DNA of 64,000 nt from Wenjunlia vitaminophila DSM 41686. GTDB taxonomy: Bacteria > Actinomycetota > Actinomycetes > Streptomycetales > Streptomycetaceae. The notes beneath the pieces are model-generated. The model ran no database searches. It saw nothing but the letters and a program-made list of their open reading frames with translations, and was not told where the DNA came from. This document shows, piece after piece, positions 45,145-53,850 of this stretch. The stretch is taken from the NCBI RefSeq assembly GCF_000380165.1, contig NZ_KB904713.1, positions 107,639-171,638 of the forward strand. Reading direction: 5' to 3'. The position numbers were made by a program, and so were the translations under genes. Each line of letters starts with the position of its first letter. Within the stretch, counting starts at the first letter, position 1.

Positions 45145-45381
45145 TCACACTTCGCTGCGGGCCGTGTCGAGGTTCCGACCCCGAGTGGCGGGCCGCGAGG
45201 GGGAGTTCGGGCCGGACGCCGAAGGCCCGGCGATCAGTCGCGGACCCGACGGCGGTAACCGCATGGCCTGATCCAGCAGGTGCCGACAGGCGCGGCAGCG
45301 CTCCGTGCGGTGGCCGGCGCGGGCGGCCGCGGACAGGTGCGCACGCAGCAGGGCGTGCGTCTGTTGTCTGGCAGACCTCAT
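45145..45381 (-). CDS. DUF6274-like small protein
   Basis: 78 residues: RQQTHALLRAHLSAAARAGH, then RCRACRHLLDQAMRLPPSGP and a Ser/Pro/Arg-rich tail. The helix and CRAC motif resemble the DUF6274 proteins found near bldC in Streptomyces. The single CxxC-like pair could bind metal only as a dimer. Start ATG 45381 with a clear GGAGGA upstream on the minus strand. Confidence 0.65.
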   Translation of the reverse strand: MRSARQQTHALLRAHLSAAARAGHRTERCRACRHLLDQAMRLPPSGPRLIAGPSASGPNSPSRPATRGRNLDTARSEV

Positions 45382-45512
45382 CCCGGTCCTCCGTTACCCC
45401 ACCAGCCGGTCGCTGTCGGTGACCGACTCATCGCCCTTGGTCGAACAGGTAGCCATGTCGCGGCGCAGGAGTCAAGGGCCTGGGGCACAACCCAAGGGAC
45501 ACAGACGACAAA

Positions 45513-45539
45513 CGGCCCGAATCCAAGGGATTCGGGCCG
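45513..45539 (-). terminator. Terminator of the tRNA-Phe/tRNA-Asp unit
   Basis: CGGCCCGAATC (45513-45523) and GATTCGGGCCG (45529-45539) pair perfectly; TTTGTCG follows on the minus strand, just after tRNA-Asp. Confidence 0.8.
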
Positions 45540-45547
45540 CTGCTCTG

Positions 45548-45622
45548 CGGTCCTGACGGGATTTGAACCCGCGGCCTCCACCTTGACAGGGTGGCGAGCA
45601 CTCCAAACTGCTCCACAGGACC
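45548..45622 (-). tRNA. tRNA-Asp (anticodon GTC)
   Basis: 75 bases, acceptor GGTCCTG/CAGGACC, anticodon loop CTGTCAA on CCACC/GGTGG, T-arm GGGTTCAAATCCC. Discriminator G, as aspartyl-tRNA synthetase requires. Identical in sequence to the gene at 47584. Confidence 0.97.
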
Positions 45623-45765
45623 AAGTCGATGTGACCAGGCGATGCTCCGGACGAGCCCGCCCCGAGGTCGCTGACACACGATGTCGCGTCCGGTGACACA
45701 ACGAAACCGAGACCTGCTTTCGACCCGGAACGCAGTGAACCCACCGAAGTGACGTGGTGACTTGG

Positions 45766-45839
45766 TGGCCAGGGCCGGGGTCGAACCGGCGACCTTCCGC
45801 TTTTCAGGCGGACGCTCGTACCAACTGAGCTACCTGGCC
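45766..45839 (-). tRNA. tRNA-Phe (anticodon GAA)
   Basis: 74 bases, acceptor GGCCAGG/CCTGGCC, anticodon loop CTGAAAA, T-arm CGGTTCGACCCCG, discriminator A. It lies 143 bases upstream of tRNA-Asp on the same strand and is probably cotranscribed. A 12-base palindrome ACCCCATGGGGT (45874-45885) lies 35 bases upstream of it. Confidence 0.96.
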
Positions 45840-46060
45840 AGGCCCGGAACGCCGGGCGCTGACACAGAGCTTACCCCATGGGGTCAGATGGTTCCGCACG
45901 CGTTTCCCGCGGTGCGGCGCCCGACCGCACCACCACTCCCGACGGGTGCTCCCGCCGCCCAGGTGCCCTCCCGCCCGTGCTGCCCCGCTCCGGGCCACTC
46001 CGGCTCGTCCCCGCCCCCCAGCCCCGCCCAACTCCTTCAAGGGCGGTTTACTGAGGGGCC

Positions 46061-47416
46061 ATGACAGCCGTGCGCACCGTGCCCCCCACCCACAGGGACC
46101 GGACGGCCGCCGACACCGACGCCCCCGCCGGCAACCCGCCGGGCCGTCCTGCCCGCCGCGTCCCCCTCCGTCCGCGCCTCCCGGACTGGACGGGCACCCT
46201 CTACGCGAGGTTCGCCCTCACCATCGCCGTCTGCTGCCTGGTGGCGACCGTGCTCAGCCTGCTGGCCCACCGCGCGGTCACCGAGGAGCCGCTGGACTAC
46301 GCCCGGCAGAAGGCCCTGAGCCGGCTGGACTCCGCCGAGCGGGAGTACGTCGAAGGAGGCGAGCTGGGGCCGGACGCCGCCGTGGACCCGCCGGAGCTGC
46401 CCCCCGCCCTGCGGGCGGGCGCGCTGCGCGGCGAACGGGGCACCACGCTCGCCGATCACCGGGGACGGGCCACGGTGTGGGCCGCGTCATCGAGGGACGG
46501 GCGCGTGCTGGCGGTGCGCGTGGACTACTCCGCGGCGGAACGGTCACTGGAACGCGTCGACTGGGCCATCGCGGGTTCGGCCGCGTTCGTCGTCGGCGTC
46601 ACCGTCCTGGCCGGCCTGGCGATGACCGCCCGGATCAGCCGCCGGCTGCGCCGCACCGCCCAGGTCGCCCGCAGGATCAGTGCCGGGGACCTGGACGCCA
46701 GGGTCGGCTCCGAGGACCGCTCCGACCGCCGAGGTGACGAGGTGGCCGCCGTGGCCGCGGCGCTGGACTCCATGGCCTCCGCCCTGCAGAGCCGGATCAG
46801 GAACGAACAGCGGTTCACCGCCGACGTCGCGCACGAGCTGCGCACCCCGCTGACGGGCCTGCACGCCGCCGCTGAGCTGCTGCCCCCTGGCCGGCCGACC
46901 GAACTGGTCCGGGACCGGGTACAGGCGCTGCGCCGCCTCACCGAGGACCTGCTGGAGATCTCCCGGCTCGACGCGCAGGTGGAGCGGGCGAACCCGGGCG
47001 TGCACCAGTTGGGCCCGCTGGTCGAGGCCGCGGTCGCCGCCACCGGGTTGGCTGCGGAGGTCACGGTGGTCGACGACGTGGTGGTGGAGACCGACCGGCG
47101 GCGCCTCGACCGCGTCATCGGCAACCTGGTCGCCAACGCCCACCAGCACGGCTGCCCTCCCGTGGTGCTCACCGTGGACGGCCCGACGATCACTGTCCGG
47201 GACCACGGTGACGGGTATCCGGACGAACTCCTCGACTACGGCCCGCGGCGGTTCCGCACCGAGTCCACCAGTTCGGGGAAGAAGGGCCATGGCCTGGGGC
47301 TGACCATCGCGGTGGGGCAGGCGCGGGTGCTCGAGGCGGACCTGCGGTTCGCCAACGCCCCCGACGGCGGGGCCCTGACCACCCTCACCCTGCCCGAGCG
47401 GCGCGCCGTCACGTGA
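46061..47416 (+). CDS. Orphan sensor histidine kinase
   Basis: 451 residues. Two membrane helices (FALTIAVCCLVATVLSLLAH and WAIAGSAAFVVGVTVLAGLA) flank a short extracytoplasmic loop of about 100 residues. HAMP follows, then the H box RFTADVAHELRTPLTGLHAA, N box VIGNLVANAHQHG and G boxes VRDHGDGYPDELL and SGKKGHGLGLTIA. No response regulator is adjacent, so its partner is elsewhere. TTTACT ends 8 bases before the ATG, suggesting a leaderless start. The loop is rich in acidic and Pro residues; its ligand is unknown. Confidence 0.9.
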   Translation: MTAVRTVPPTHRDRTAADTDAPAGNPPGRPARRVPLRPRLPDWTGTLYARFALTIAVCCLVATVLSLLAHRAVTEEPLDYARQKALSRLDSAEREYVEGGELGPDAAVDPPELPPALRAGALRGERGTTLADHRGRATVWAASSRDGRVLAVRVDYSAAERSLERVDWAIAGSAAFVVGVTVLAGLAMTARISRRLRRTAQVARRISAGDLDARVGSEDRSDRRGDEVAAVAAALDSMASALQSRIRNEQRFTADVAHELRTPLTGLHAAAELLPPGRPTELVRDRVQALRRLTEDLLEISRLDAQVERANPGVHQLGPLVEAAVAATGLAAEVTVVDDVVVETDRRRLDRVIGNLVANAHQHGCPPVVLTVDGPTITVRDHGDGYPDELLDYGPRRFRTESTSSGKKGHGLGLTIAVGQARVLEADLRFANAPDGGALTTLTLPERRAVT

Positions 47417-47537
47417 CCCGTCCCATGCGGACCGCGGCTCGGATGGAGGCGCCGGGTCGCAGCCGGGGGTGCGCACCCCGTGCCGCCACCGCCCGGCCCT
47501 CCCGAGCGTTCCCGAGCGTTCCCCGAACACGAGAAAA

Positions 47538-47563
47538 TCCCCCCGGCCCACGGCCTGGGGGGA
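47538..47563 (-). terminator. Terminator of the second tRNA-Asp gene
   Basis: TCCCCCC (47538-47544) pairs with GGGGGGA (47557-47563) with GGCC..GGCC inside; TTTTCTC follows on the minus strand. Confidence 0.8.
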
Positions 47564-47583
47564 ACGCAACGTTCACGAAGAGG

Positions 47584-47658
47584 CGGTCCTGACGGGATTT
47601 GAACCCGCGGCCTCCACCTTGACAGGGTGGCGAGCACTCCAAACTGCTCCACAGGACC
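47584..47658 (-). tRNA. tRNA-Asp (anticodon GTC), second copy
   Basis: Same 75-base sequence as 45548-45622, with its own terminator. Here it stands alone between the histidine kinase gene and the P450 gene. The flanks are unrelated to those of the first copy beyond the tRNA itself. Confidence 0.97.
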
Positions 47659-47834
47659 TCGTGCGACGAGCCCGACCGTGATCCCGATGGCCGGACGAGA
47701 GGGACTCGGATGAGTGCCACCCGGCGAGCCGGTTTCGCGGTTGTTGTCGCTGGATCAGCGTAGCAGACCGCGGACCCCGCGCGGACCAACCGCCCGGCGG
47801 GGCCGGGGTGCCCGGCCGGGCGGTTGGGTGCTGC

Positions 47835-49052
47835 TCAGCGCCTACGGCGCCGGTCGGGAACCACCCGGACCGGTAGGTGCGCCCAGCCGCGGAGGACGTT
47901 GTTGAGAGCCCGGGTGGGCTCGCCGGCGAGCTCCAGACGGGTGCAGTGGGTGGCCAGGGCGTCCAGTACGGCGCCCGCCTGGAGGGCCGCGAGGTGGTTC
48001 CCCGCGCAGGCGTGCGGGCCCGCGCCCAGCGCCAGGTGCTCCGCCGCGTCCGGGCGCAGCACGTCGAACTGGTCGGCGCTCGCCCCCCACCTGCGGTGGT
48101 CGCGGCCGGCGGAGCCGTACAGCACCCACACCTGGTCGCCGGCGGGGATCTCGGTGCCGTCGATGGCGGTGTCCGAACCGACCCGCCGCCCGAAGCCCTG
48201 CACCGGCGCGTCGTACCGGATGGCCTCGTGGAACGCCTCCCTGCCGGTGGCCCGCCGGCCCCGCAGGTGGCCCCACTGCCGGGGGTGGGTGGCCAGGAGG
48301 TGGACGGCGTTGGTGATGCCGTTGATGGTGGTGTCCATCCCGGCGACCGTGTACGCGGACATCAGGGGGACCACCTCGGACTCGTCGAGCCGCCCGGCGT
48401 CCACCGCGTCATAGACCGAGGCCATCCACGAGTCGGGCCGCACCGACGTCCTGGTGACCCGCTGGCTCAGGAAGTCGATCATCGCCGCGGCAGCCGGGGC
48501 CGCCACCTGGTAGCGCTGGTTGGCCGGGCCGAACATCTCGAAGGTCGCCGCGGCGTTGTCGATCAACTCGTCCCTGGTGTCCAGGGGCAGGCCCATCAGT
48601 TCCATCACCACGTCCGCGACGAACCCGCGGGCGAGGTCCCCGGCCGCGTCGAAGCTGCCCCTGGTGACCAGGCCGGCCACCAGCCGGTCCGCGCGCCGGT
48701 GGACCTCCGTGGTCAGGGCCCGGATCGAGGCCGGCCTGAGCTGCTCCGCCAGCACCCGGCGCAGCCTGCGGTGGTCCTCGCCGTCCGAGCCGAGCACGGT
48801 CCCGTCGAGGATGACCTGGTTGGCCATGTCGGTGAGGGCGACGCCGTCCTTCGAGCGGAAGGTGTCGGTGTCCCGCAACACCGCCTGGACGTCGGCGTGC
48901 CGGGGGACCGCCCAGACGTCGTGCCCGGGCAACCGGACCGCTGGGCCGAGGTCGCGCAGGGTGCGGTACCAGGGGTAGGGGTCGGCGAGGACGTCGTCGG
49001 TGAACAGGTCCAACGAGGCGAGGGTGCCAGGGTCGCGGGTGGTGGACGTCAT
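47835..49052 (-). CDS. Conservon-associated cytochrome P450
   Basis: 405 residues. I-helix AYTVAGMDTTINGI, ExxR in FHEAIRYDAPVQGFGRRV, and heme loop LALGAGPHACAGNHLAALQA with the cysteine ligand. It begins 15 bases after the GTPase gene and is the last gene of a five-gene conservon. In Streptomyces several cvn operons end with a P450 (CvnE). Substrate and redox partner are unknown; no ferredoxin gene is nearby. Confidence 0.93.
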   Translation of the reverse strand: MTSTTRDPGTLASLDLFTDDVLADPYPWYRTLRDLGPAVRLPGHDVWAVPRHADVQAVLRDTDTFRSKDGVALTDMANQVILDGTVLGSDGEDHRRLRRVLAEQLRPASIRALTTEVHRRADRLVAGLVTRGSFDAAGDLARGFVADVVMELMGLPLDTRDELIDNAAATFEMFGPANQRYQVAAPAAAAMIDFLSQRVTRTSVRPDSWMASVYDAVDAGRLDESEVVPLMSAYTVAGMDTTINGITNAVHLLATHPRQWGHLRGRRATGREAFHEAIRYDAPVQGFGRRVGSDTAIDGTEIPAGDQVWVLYGSAGRDHRRWGASADQFDVLRPDAAEHLALGAGPHACAGNHLAALQAGAVLDALATHCTRLELAGEPTRALNNVLRGWAHLPVRVVPDRRRRR

Positions 49053-49067
49053 CGGGCGGCTCCGGAG

Positions 49068-49655
49068 TCAGGCGTGGACGGGGCGGGCGCGATCGATCAG
49101 GTGGTCCATCAGGGCGATCAGTGCGTCGCGGCTGGAGGTGCGGCTGCGGGCGTCGAGCTCGATGATCGGGGTCTGCGGGTCGGACATCCGCAGCGCGCCA
49201 CGGATCTGCTCGGCGGAGTACGGCTGGTGCCCGTCGAAGGCGTTGACCCCCACGACGAAGGGCAGCCTGCGGTTCTCGAAGAAGTCCACGGCGGGGAAGG
49301 ACCGACCCAGGTGTCTGGTGTCCACCAGGACGATGGCCCCGGCGGCGCCTTCGAGCAGGGCGTCCCAGACGAACCAGAAGCGGTCCTGGCCCGGGGTGCC
49401 GAACAGGTAGACCACCACGCCGGCCTCGGGCAGCGTGATCCGTCCGAAGTCCATGGCGACGGTGGTGTCCGTCTTGTCCTCGATGCCGTCCAGGTCGTCC
49501 ACCCCGATGCCGGCGGTGGTGAGGCGTTCCTCCGTGGTCAGCGGCCGGATCTCGGAGACGGACCCGACCAGGGTCGTCTTACCGACGCCGAACCCGCCGG
49601 CCACGATGATTTTGAACGCCGCCTGGGCCGGCGCGTCGTCAGAGTTGTTTGGCAA
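49068..49655 (-). CDS. cvnD: Conservon GTP/ATP-binding protein CvnD
   Basis: 195 residues, small G-protein-like. P-loop in IIVAGGFGVGKTTLVGSVSE, switch region TAGIGVDDLDGIED, Walker B-like VVVYLFGTPGQDRF and the NKxD-like VVGVNAFDGH. The start is TTG 49655, within the end of the DUF742 gene, behind GGGAG. CvnD is thought to act as the switch of a membrane sensor complex resembling eukaryotic GPCR circuits. Confidence 0.93.
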   Translation of the reverse strand: MPNNSDDAPAQAAFKIIVAGGFGVGKTTLVGSVSEIRPLTTEERLTTAGIGVDDLDGIEDKTDTTVAMDFGRITLPEAGVVVYLFGTPGQDRFWFVWDALLEGAAGAIVLVDTRHLGRSFPAVDFFENRRLPFVVGVNAFDGHQPYSAEQIRGALRMSDPQTPIIELDARSRTSSRDALIALMDHLIDRARPVHA

Positions 49656-49992
49656 GGCACTCCCTGATCCTGGTGAGAAGTACGACGTTGCAGGTCTCGG
49701 CTGGGCTCAGCGGGAGCCGGTGGTGGATCAGTCCGCGTTCGAGCAGCACCCCCAACAGGCGGGTCATCGGGGTGAGCCGCCAGCCCATCCGGGCGGCCAG
49801 CTCGGCGACGGCCAGGGCCCGGGGTGGCCGGCACAGGTCGAGCACCGCCCGCCACTCACTGGGCAGCCCCTGGTCGTCGCCCGCCGCGGTGATGAGGGTG
49901 TCCATGGTCAGCACACTGGTACGGGCGGTGGAGGACCGGCCTCCGGTGGCGGCGTACAGCCGCGGCCTGCGCCCGCGCCCCCGCGACGTCAC
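49639..49992 (-). CDS. cvnC: Conservon DUF742 protein CvnC
   Basis: 117 residues from GTG 49992, overlapping cvnB by 4 bases (GTGA). N-terminus SRGRGRRPRLYAATGGRSST, then SVLTMDTLITAAGDD and a winged-helix-like RPPRALAVAELAARMGWRLT. The tail ERGLIHHRLPLSPAE and LLTRIRECLAKQL is typical of DUF742. It overlaps cvnD by 17 bases. Role in the complex is structural or regulatory. Confidence 0.9.
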   Translation of the reverse strand: MTSRGRGRRPRLYAATGGRSSTARTSVLTMDTLITAAGDDQGLPSEWRAVLDLCRPPRALAVAELAARMGWRLTPMTRLLGVLLERGLIHHRLPLSPAETCNVVLLTRIRECLAKQL

Positions 49993-50405
49993 GGCCGGGT
50001 CGCGCCCTGCCGCTCCGGGGTGCCCAGCCACGGGCCGAGGGCCTGTGCGGTCCTGACCGTCTCGCCACCGAGCTCGCCGACCTTGGCGCCACGGGCGACC
50101 ACGATCAGGGTGCTGCCCTCGCCGCACGCGGTGACGCACGCCTTCAGTCCCGGGGTGATCTCGGCGAGGTGGCGGGTCACCTCGCCCCCGCCGAACTCCT
50201 GGGCCACCGCCGCCATCGACGACGCGATGCCGGAGACCGCGGCGGCGACCCGCTCGGCGCTGTCCCTGGGCAACTGGTAACTGGTGCGCACCAGGCCGTC
50301 CTTGCTGAGCAGCACCGCTCCGCTGACGCCGGCGATCCGGGTGAGGTTCTGCTCCAGGATCGCGTGTAGCTGGGCGCTGTCGGCCTGGTCGTGCTCGGTG
50401 GTCAT
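49989..50405 (-). CDS. cvnB: Conservon roadblock protein CvnB
   Basis: 138 residues, Roadblock/LC7 fold: LHAILEQNLTRIAGVSGAVL, LSKDGLVRTSYQLPRDSAER, GIASSMAAVAQEFGGGEVTR and LIVVARGAKVGELGGETVR. Roadblock proteins serve as GTPase-activating or scaffolding partners of CvnD-like G proteins. ATG 50405 overlaps the cvnA stop (ATGA). Confidence 0.93.
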   Translation of the reverse strand: MTTEHDQADSAQLHAILEQNLTRIAGVSGAVLLSKDGLVRTSYQLPRDSAERVAAAVSGIASSMAAVAQEFGGGEVTRHLAEITPGLKACVTACGEGSTLIVVARGAKVGELGGETVRTAQALGPWLGTPERQGATRP

Positions 50406-52792
50406 CGGGGTTGCTCCTGTCCGACTCGGTGGAAGGTGTGGGCTGGTGGTGCTTGTGTCTCCGCCGCGCTGGTGGCGAGTTCGTACTCCGCGTAGGCGTC
50501 GGCGACCTGCTCGGGGGTGGCGCCGTCGTCCCGGACCACCGGGCCGCGGCGCTGGAGGAGCTGGGGGGCGAGGTGGGTGCCCGGCTGCCGTTCGGGCAAC
50601 GCGGGCAGCCCGGCCGCGGGCGGCCCCGAGGGGGACGGGTCCGACGTCGGCGCGGGCGCCGGCTTTGGCGTTGACACGGCTTCCGGCCGCGGGTGCGGAC
50701 GGGGCCCTGGCTCTGCGCCCGGGTCGGGCTGGTGGTCGGGCTCGGGCTGGTGGTCGGGCTCGGGCTGGTTGTCGGGCCGGTGCGCCACCGGGGTGACCGC
50801 CCCCGCCTCGTTCTCGACCGCCGGTGTCCTTGCCGGAGGTGCCGGGGGCCTGACCAGGAGGCTCCCCGGCAGCAGCACCACCGCCGAGGTGCCGCCGAGG
50901 GCGCCGCGCCGCAGGGTGACCTCGGCCCCGAGCTGTTGGGCGAGGTGCCCGACGGTGAACAGGCCGAGCCGGTGGGCGTCGCGGGCCAGGTCGGCGTACG
51001 GCAGGGCGGTGCGCAGGCGTTCGTTCATCTGCTCGTAGAGGGCGGGCGCGACACCGGGCCCCCGGTCCTCCACCTCGATCACCAGACGGTCGTTGATCGC
51101 CTCGGCGGTCATGGTGACCCGGGAGGCGGAGTAACGGGTGGCGTTGTCCAACAGCTCGGCCAGCAGGTGGATCACCCAGCTCACCGCCTGGGCGTCCAGG
51201 CTGACCTCGCTCAGTGCGTGTTGGTCGACGCGCTCGAAGTCCTCCACCTCGGAGGCGGCGGTGTTGAGCACGTCGGCCAGCCGCATCGGCTCCTGGTACG
51301 GGTCGGGGATCTCGCCGCCGGCGAGCAGCACCACGTTCTCGGTCTGCCGCCGCACCCCCACCACCAGGGCGTCCACCGCCATCAGCCCGTCCAACAACTC
51401 CGGGTTGTCGCCGTAGGTGTCCTGGAGGTCGTCGATGCGGTCCAGGATGCGACCGACGAGGTTGCCGGTGCGCGAGGCCATGCCGGCGGAGAACGCGCCG
51501 AACCCGGCACGCTCCCGGGCGAGCTGCTCGTGGCCGCTCACCGACACCTCGACCACCCGGGCGAACGCGTCGTGCACCCGGCCGATCTCGTCGCGGTCCC
51601 CGCTCACCACGGGCAGGCCGGCCAGGTCGGGGGCCGCCCCGTGCTGCAACTGCTGGACGATCTCGGGAAGCCGCACCTCGGCGACGTCCGTCGCCTCGTC
51701 GCGCAGCCGACCGGTGCGTCGGATGACCTTGTGGCTGATCATGATGATCAGCACGGCGATCAGCACCACCGCCGCCAGACTCCCCCCGACCTGCCACAGC
51801 ACCTGGGTGCGCAGCTCGTCGGCGCGCTGCAGGCCGTGCGCCAGCAGCCCCTGGGTGCGGCTGAGGTTGAGCGCGGCGATCTCCTGGGCCACCTTCGCGT
51901 GGGCGTCCTCCCACCGGGCGACCTCGCGGGGCAGCTCCTCGACGTGACCGTCCGCCGAGGTGGTCGGGGCGTTGATGATCGCCCGCTCGACCCGGGACTT
52001 GGTCGCCCACGCCTCGCTCGCGGTGATCCGGTCGTAGGTCGCCCGGTCGTGGGCGGGGAGGTAGGGCGTGATCCACCGGTCGTACATCACCCGTTGGGTG
52101 CCGTACGCCTCGGCGAACTGCTGGCGGTGGGACGCGGTCATCCGGCCGGCGGCCCGCGCCTCGGCGATCAGCGTGTCCTCCAGGGCCAGCCCGTCACTGG
52201 CCCAGAAGAGACCGACCAGCGCCCGTGTCTCCACGGTGAGTTCAGGATCGTCCATGGCGGACAGCGCCTGGTAGAACTCGATCAACTTGGTGACGAGGCC
52301 CGTGTAGTACGCGGTGGCGAGGTCCTGCTGGATGTCCCGGTTGTCGATCCTGCGGCGGACGTCGTCGAGTTCGTCCAACTCGTCGTAGATCCGCTCGACG
52401 TGCTGCCACTCGTGCCGCTGCTCCACTTCCAGCTCGGAGCCGGACAGGTGGCGGAAGCTGACCACCCCCCGGTCGGTGCGCTGGCGCTGCTCGTCCAGCG
52501 CCCGGCGCGCGGCCGGGGTGGGGTCGGCGAGGTAGGCGGCGCTGAGCCGGCGTTCCGCCTGTGTGCCGACGAACAGCGGCAGGCTCGCCTCGCCGCCCAG
52601 CGTTCCGGTACTGACGTCGTTGCGGAGGTTCTCCTGCCGCTCCCACAGTTGGGCCGCGTTGACGGCGACCAGGCCGAGCAGCGCCAGGATGGAGACCACC
52701 GCGATCAGGGCCAGTTGTATCCGTACGGTCAGGCCGCGGCGGCCCCGTCCCCGGTTGTTCCGGCGCCGGTCCTTCGGTGTTCTCGTGGTCAT
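50402..52792 (-). CDS. cvnA: Conservon sensor kinase CvnA
   Basis: 796 residues. First membrane helix IQLALIAVVSILALLGLVAV, then an extracytoplasmic nitrate-sensing-type helical domain of about 300 residues, a second helix (SLAAVVLIAVLIIMISHKVI), a linker, and a HATPase domain (LLAELLDNATRYSASRVTMT, EVEDRGPGV, HRLGLFTVGHLAQQLGAEVT). The C-terminal 150 residues are Pro-rich with QPEPDHQPEPDHQPDP repeats. A clear phospho-acceptor H box is not seen, as usual for conservon kinases. It heads the cvnABCD-P450 operon. Confidence 0.93.
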   Translation of the reverse strand: MTTRTPKDRRRNNRGRGRRGLTVRIQLALIAVVSILALLGLVAVNAAQLWERQENLRNDVSTGTLGGEASLPLFVGTQAERRLSAAYLADPTPAARRALDEQRQRTDRGVVSFRHLSGSELEVEQRHEWQHVERIYDELDELDDVRRRIDNRDIQQDLATAYYTGLVTKLIEFYQALSAMDDPELTVETRALVGLFWASDGLALEDTLIAEARAAGRMTASHRQQFAEAYGTQRVMYDRWITPYLPAHDRATYDRITASEAWATKSRVERAIINAPTTSADGHVEELPREVARWEDAHAKVAQEIAALNLSRTQGLLAHGLQRADELRTQVLWQVGGSLAAVVLIAVLIIMISHKVIRRTGRLRDEATDVAEVRLPEIVQQLQHGAAPDLAGLPVVSGDRDEIGRVHDAFARVVEVSVSGHEQLARERAGFGAFSAGMASRTGNLVGRILDRIDDLQDTYGDNPELLDGLMAVDALVVGVRRQTENVVLLAGGEIPDPYQEPMRLADVLNTAASEVEDFERVDQHALSEVSLDAQAVSWVIHLLAELLDNATRYSASRVTMTAEAINDRLVIEVEDRGPGVAPALYEQMNERLRTALPYADLARDAHRLGLFTVGHLAQQLGAEVTLRRGALGGTSAVVLLPGSLLVRPPAPPARTPAVENEAGAVTPVAHRPDNQPEPDHQPEPDHQPDPGAEPGPRPHPRPEAVSTPKPAPAPTSDPSPSGPPAAGLPALPERQPGTHLAPQLLQRRGPVVRDDGATPEQVADAYAEYELATSAAETQAPPAHTFHRVGQEQPR

Positions 52793-53586
52793 GGATCCTC
52801 GGCGGTCGTCGAGCACGGACGGGTGGCCGGGCTGGTGACGACGCCGTGCTGGACGACTGCGACGGGTGGGCCCGGACCGGCGGTGAGGCAGCGCAGTGCC
52901 GCGGGAACCCGCTAGGGGGAGCTCCGCGGCGCGTGTTCCTGCGGGGATTCCCCCGGCGCGTCATATCGCTGGTGGGACGGGGAGACAACGCGCCTGGCGG
53001 GCCGGACCGGGAAAGCCGCAATGGGTAAACCCGGGTGCCGGGTCCCGGCTCGTGGAGAGCCGTCACCGCCTTCCGGCAACCTCATCCGCGATACCGTCGG
53101 GCGGCCCTGCTTCCCGTCGGGTTCCCCGGTGTGGCCGGCGGCGCCGCCGCGGTTGACCAGACACCCGTCGACCGGCCGTCGTCCCTGGTGGAAGCCTTGT
53201 TGAGGACGGAACCGCGCACCGTGAGACGCCATGTTGCCGTTCCCCACTCCCTGTCCGCCTGCCGCTCCGTCGGCAACCGACGTGCCCGGGCCACCACCGT
53301 GAGCACCTACCGTGCTCTCCGTGACATGACAATCACATAGTAGGGCGGCGTCTGTGGGGAAGGTTCCAGGCCTGCCATGATCTGATCACATATTCAGCGT
53401 GATTTGTTGCCTTGTGCGGAAATGTGTTCGAGTCGATCGACAGAAGTGAAAAGGGGAAACGGGGAATCCCGCTGTCCGTCGTACCGGCCATGCCCGGCGG
53501 TGTGGTGGGGTCGTCCGGCCACCCGGAACCGGGACTGCCGGGGCGGTGCCCCCCGGCGTGCGGACCAACCGCGGGCACAAAGAAAC
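52793..53586. promoter_or_regulatory. Long upstream region of the conservon
   Basis: About 790 bases without a supported gene. A candidate minus-strand promoter is TTGTCA (53327-53332) and TAGGTG (53304-53309) with a 17-base spacer, which would give a leader of about 500 bases. The stretch 53330-53460 is AT-rich for this genome. Bases 52810-53290 are GC-rich and featureless. Confidence 0.4.
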
Positions 53587-53610
53587 CCGCCCCCGGCGAG
53601 GGGACGGGCA
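53587..53610 (-). terminator. Terminator of tRNA-Glu
   Basis: CCCGCCCCC and GGGGACGGG arms (53587-53609) pair with one G-T wobble; TTTCTTTG follows on the minus strand. Confidence 0.75.
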
Positions 53611-53626
53611 CACACACTTCGATGGT

Positions 53627-53699
53627 GCCCCCAACGGGATTCGAACCCGTGCTACCGCCTTGAAAGGGCGGCGTCCTGGGCCACTAGACGATGAGGGCT
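53627..53699 (-). tRNA. tRNA-Glu (anticodon TTC)
   Basis: 73 bases, acceptor GCCCTCA/TGGGGGC with one T-G wobble, anticodon loop CTTTCAA on CCGCC/GGCGG, T-arm GGGTTCGAATCCC, discriminator A. Confidence 0.96.
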
Positions 53700-53850
53700 G
53701 GTGGGCCGCCTGGCATTGTGCTTCCGCCGGGGACGTCAGCAGCATAGGTGATGTCGCTGGGCAAAGCCAAAACGGTTTCTCCGGGCATCAGCGAGCCGCG
53801 CGGGGAACGCCCGGAAGGCCCCGCCGGCCCCCGGCCGCACCCGCCAGCCG

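Noticed and set aside
47835-49052. P450 as part of a biosynthetic gene cluster
   Set aside because: It belongs to the cvn operon by spacing and strand; no core biosynthetic genes are near.
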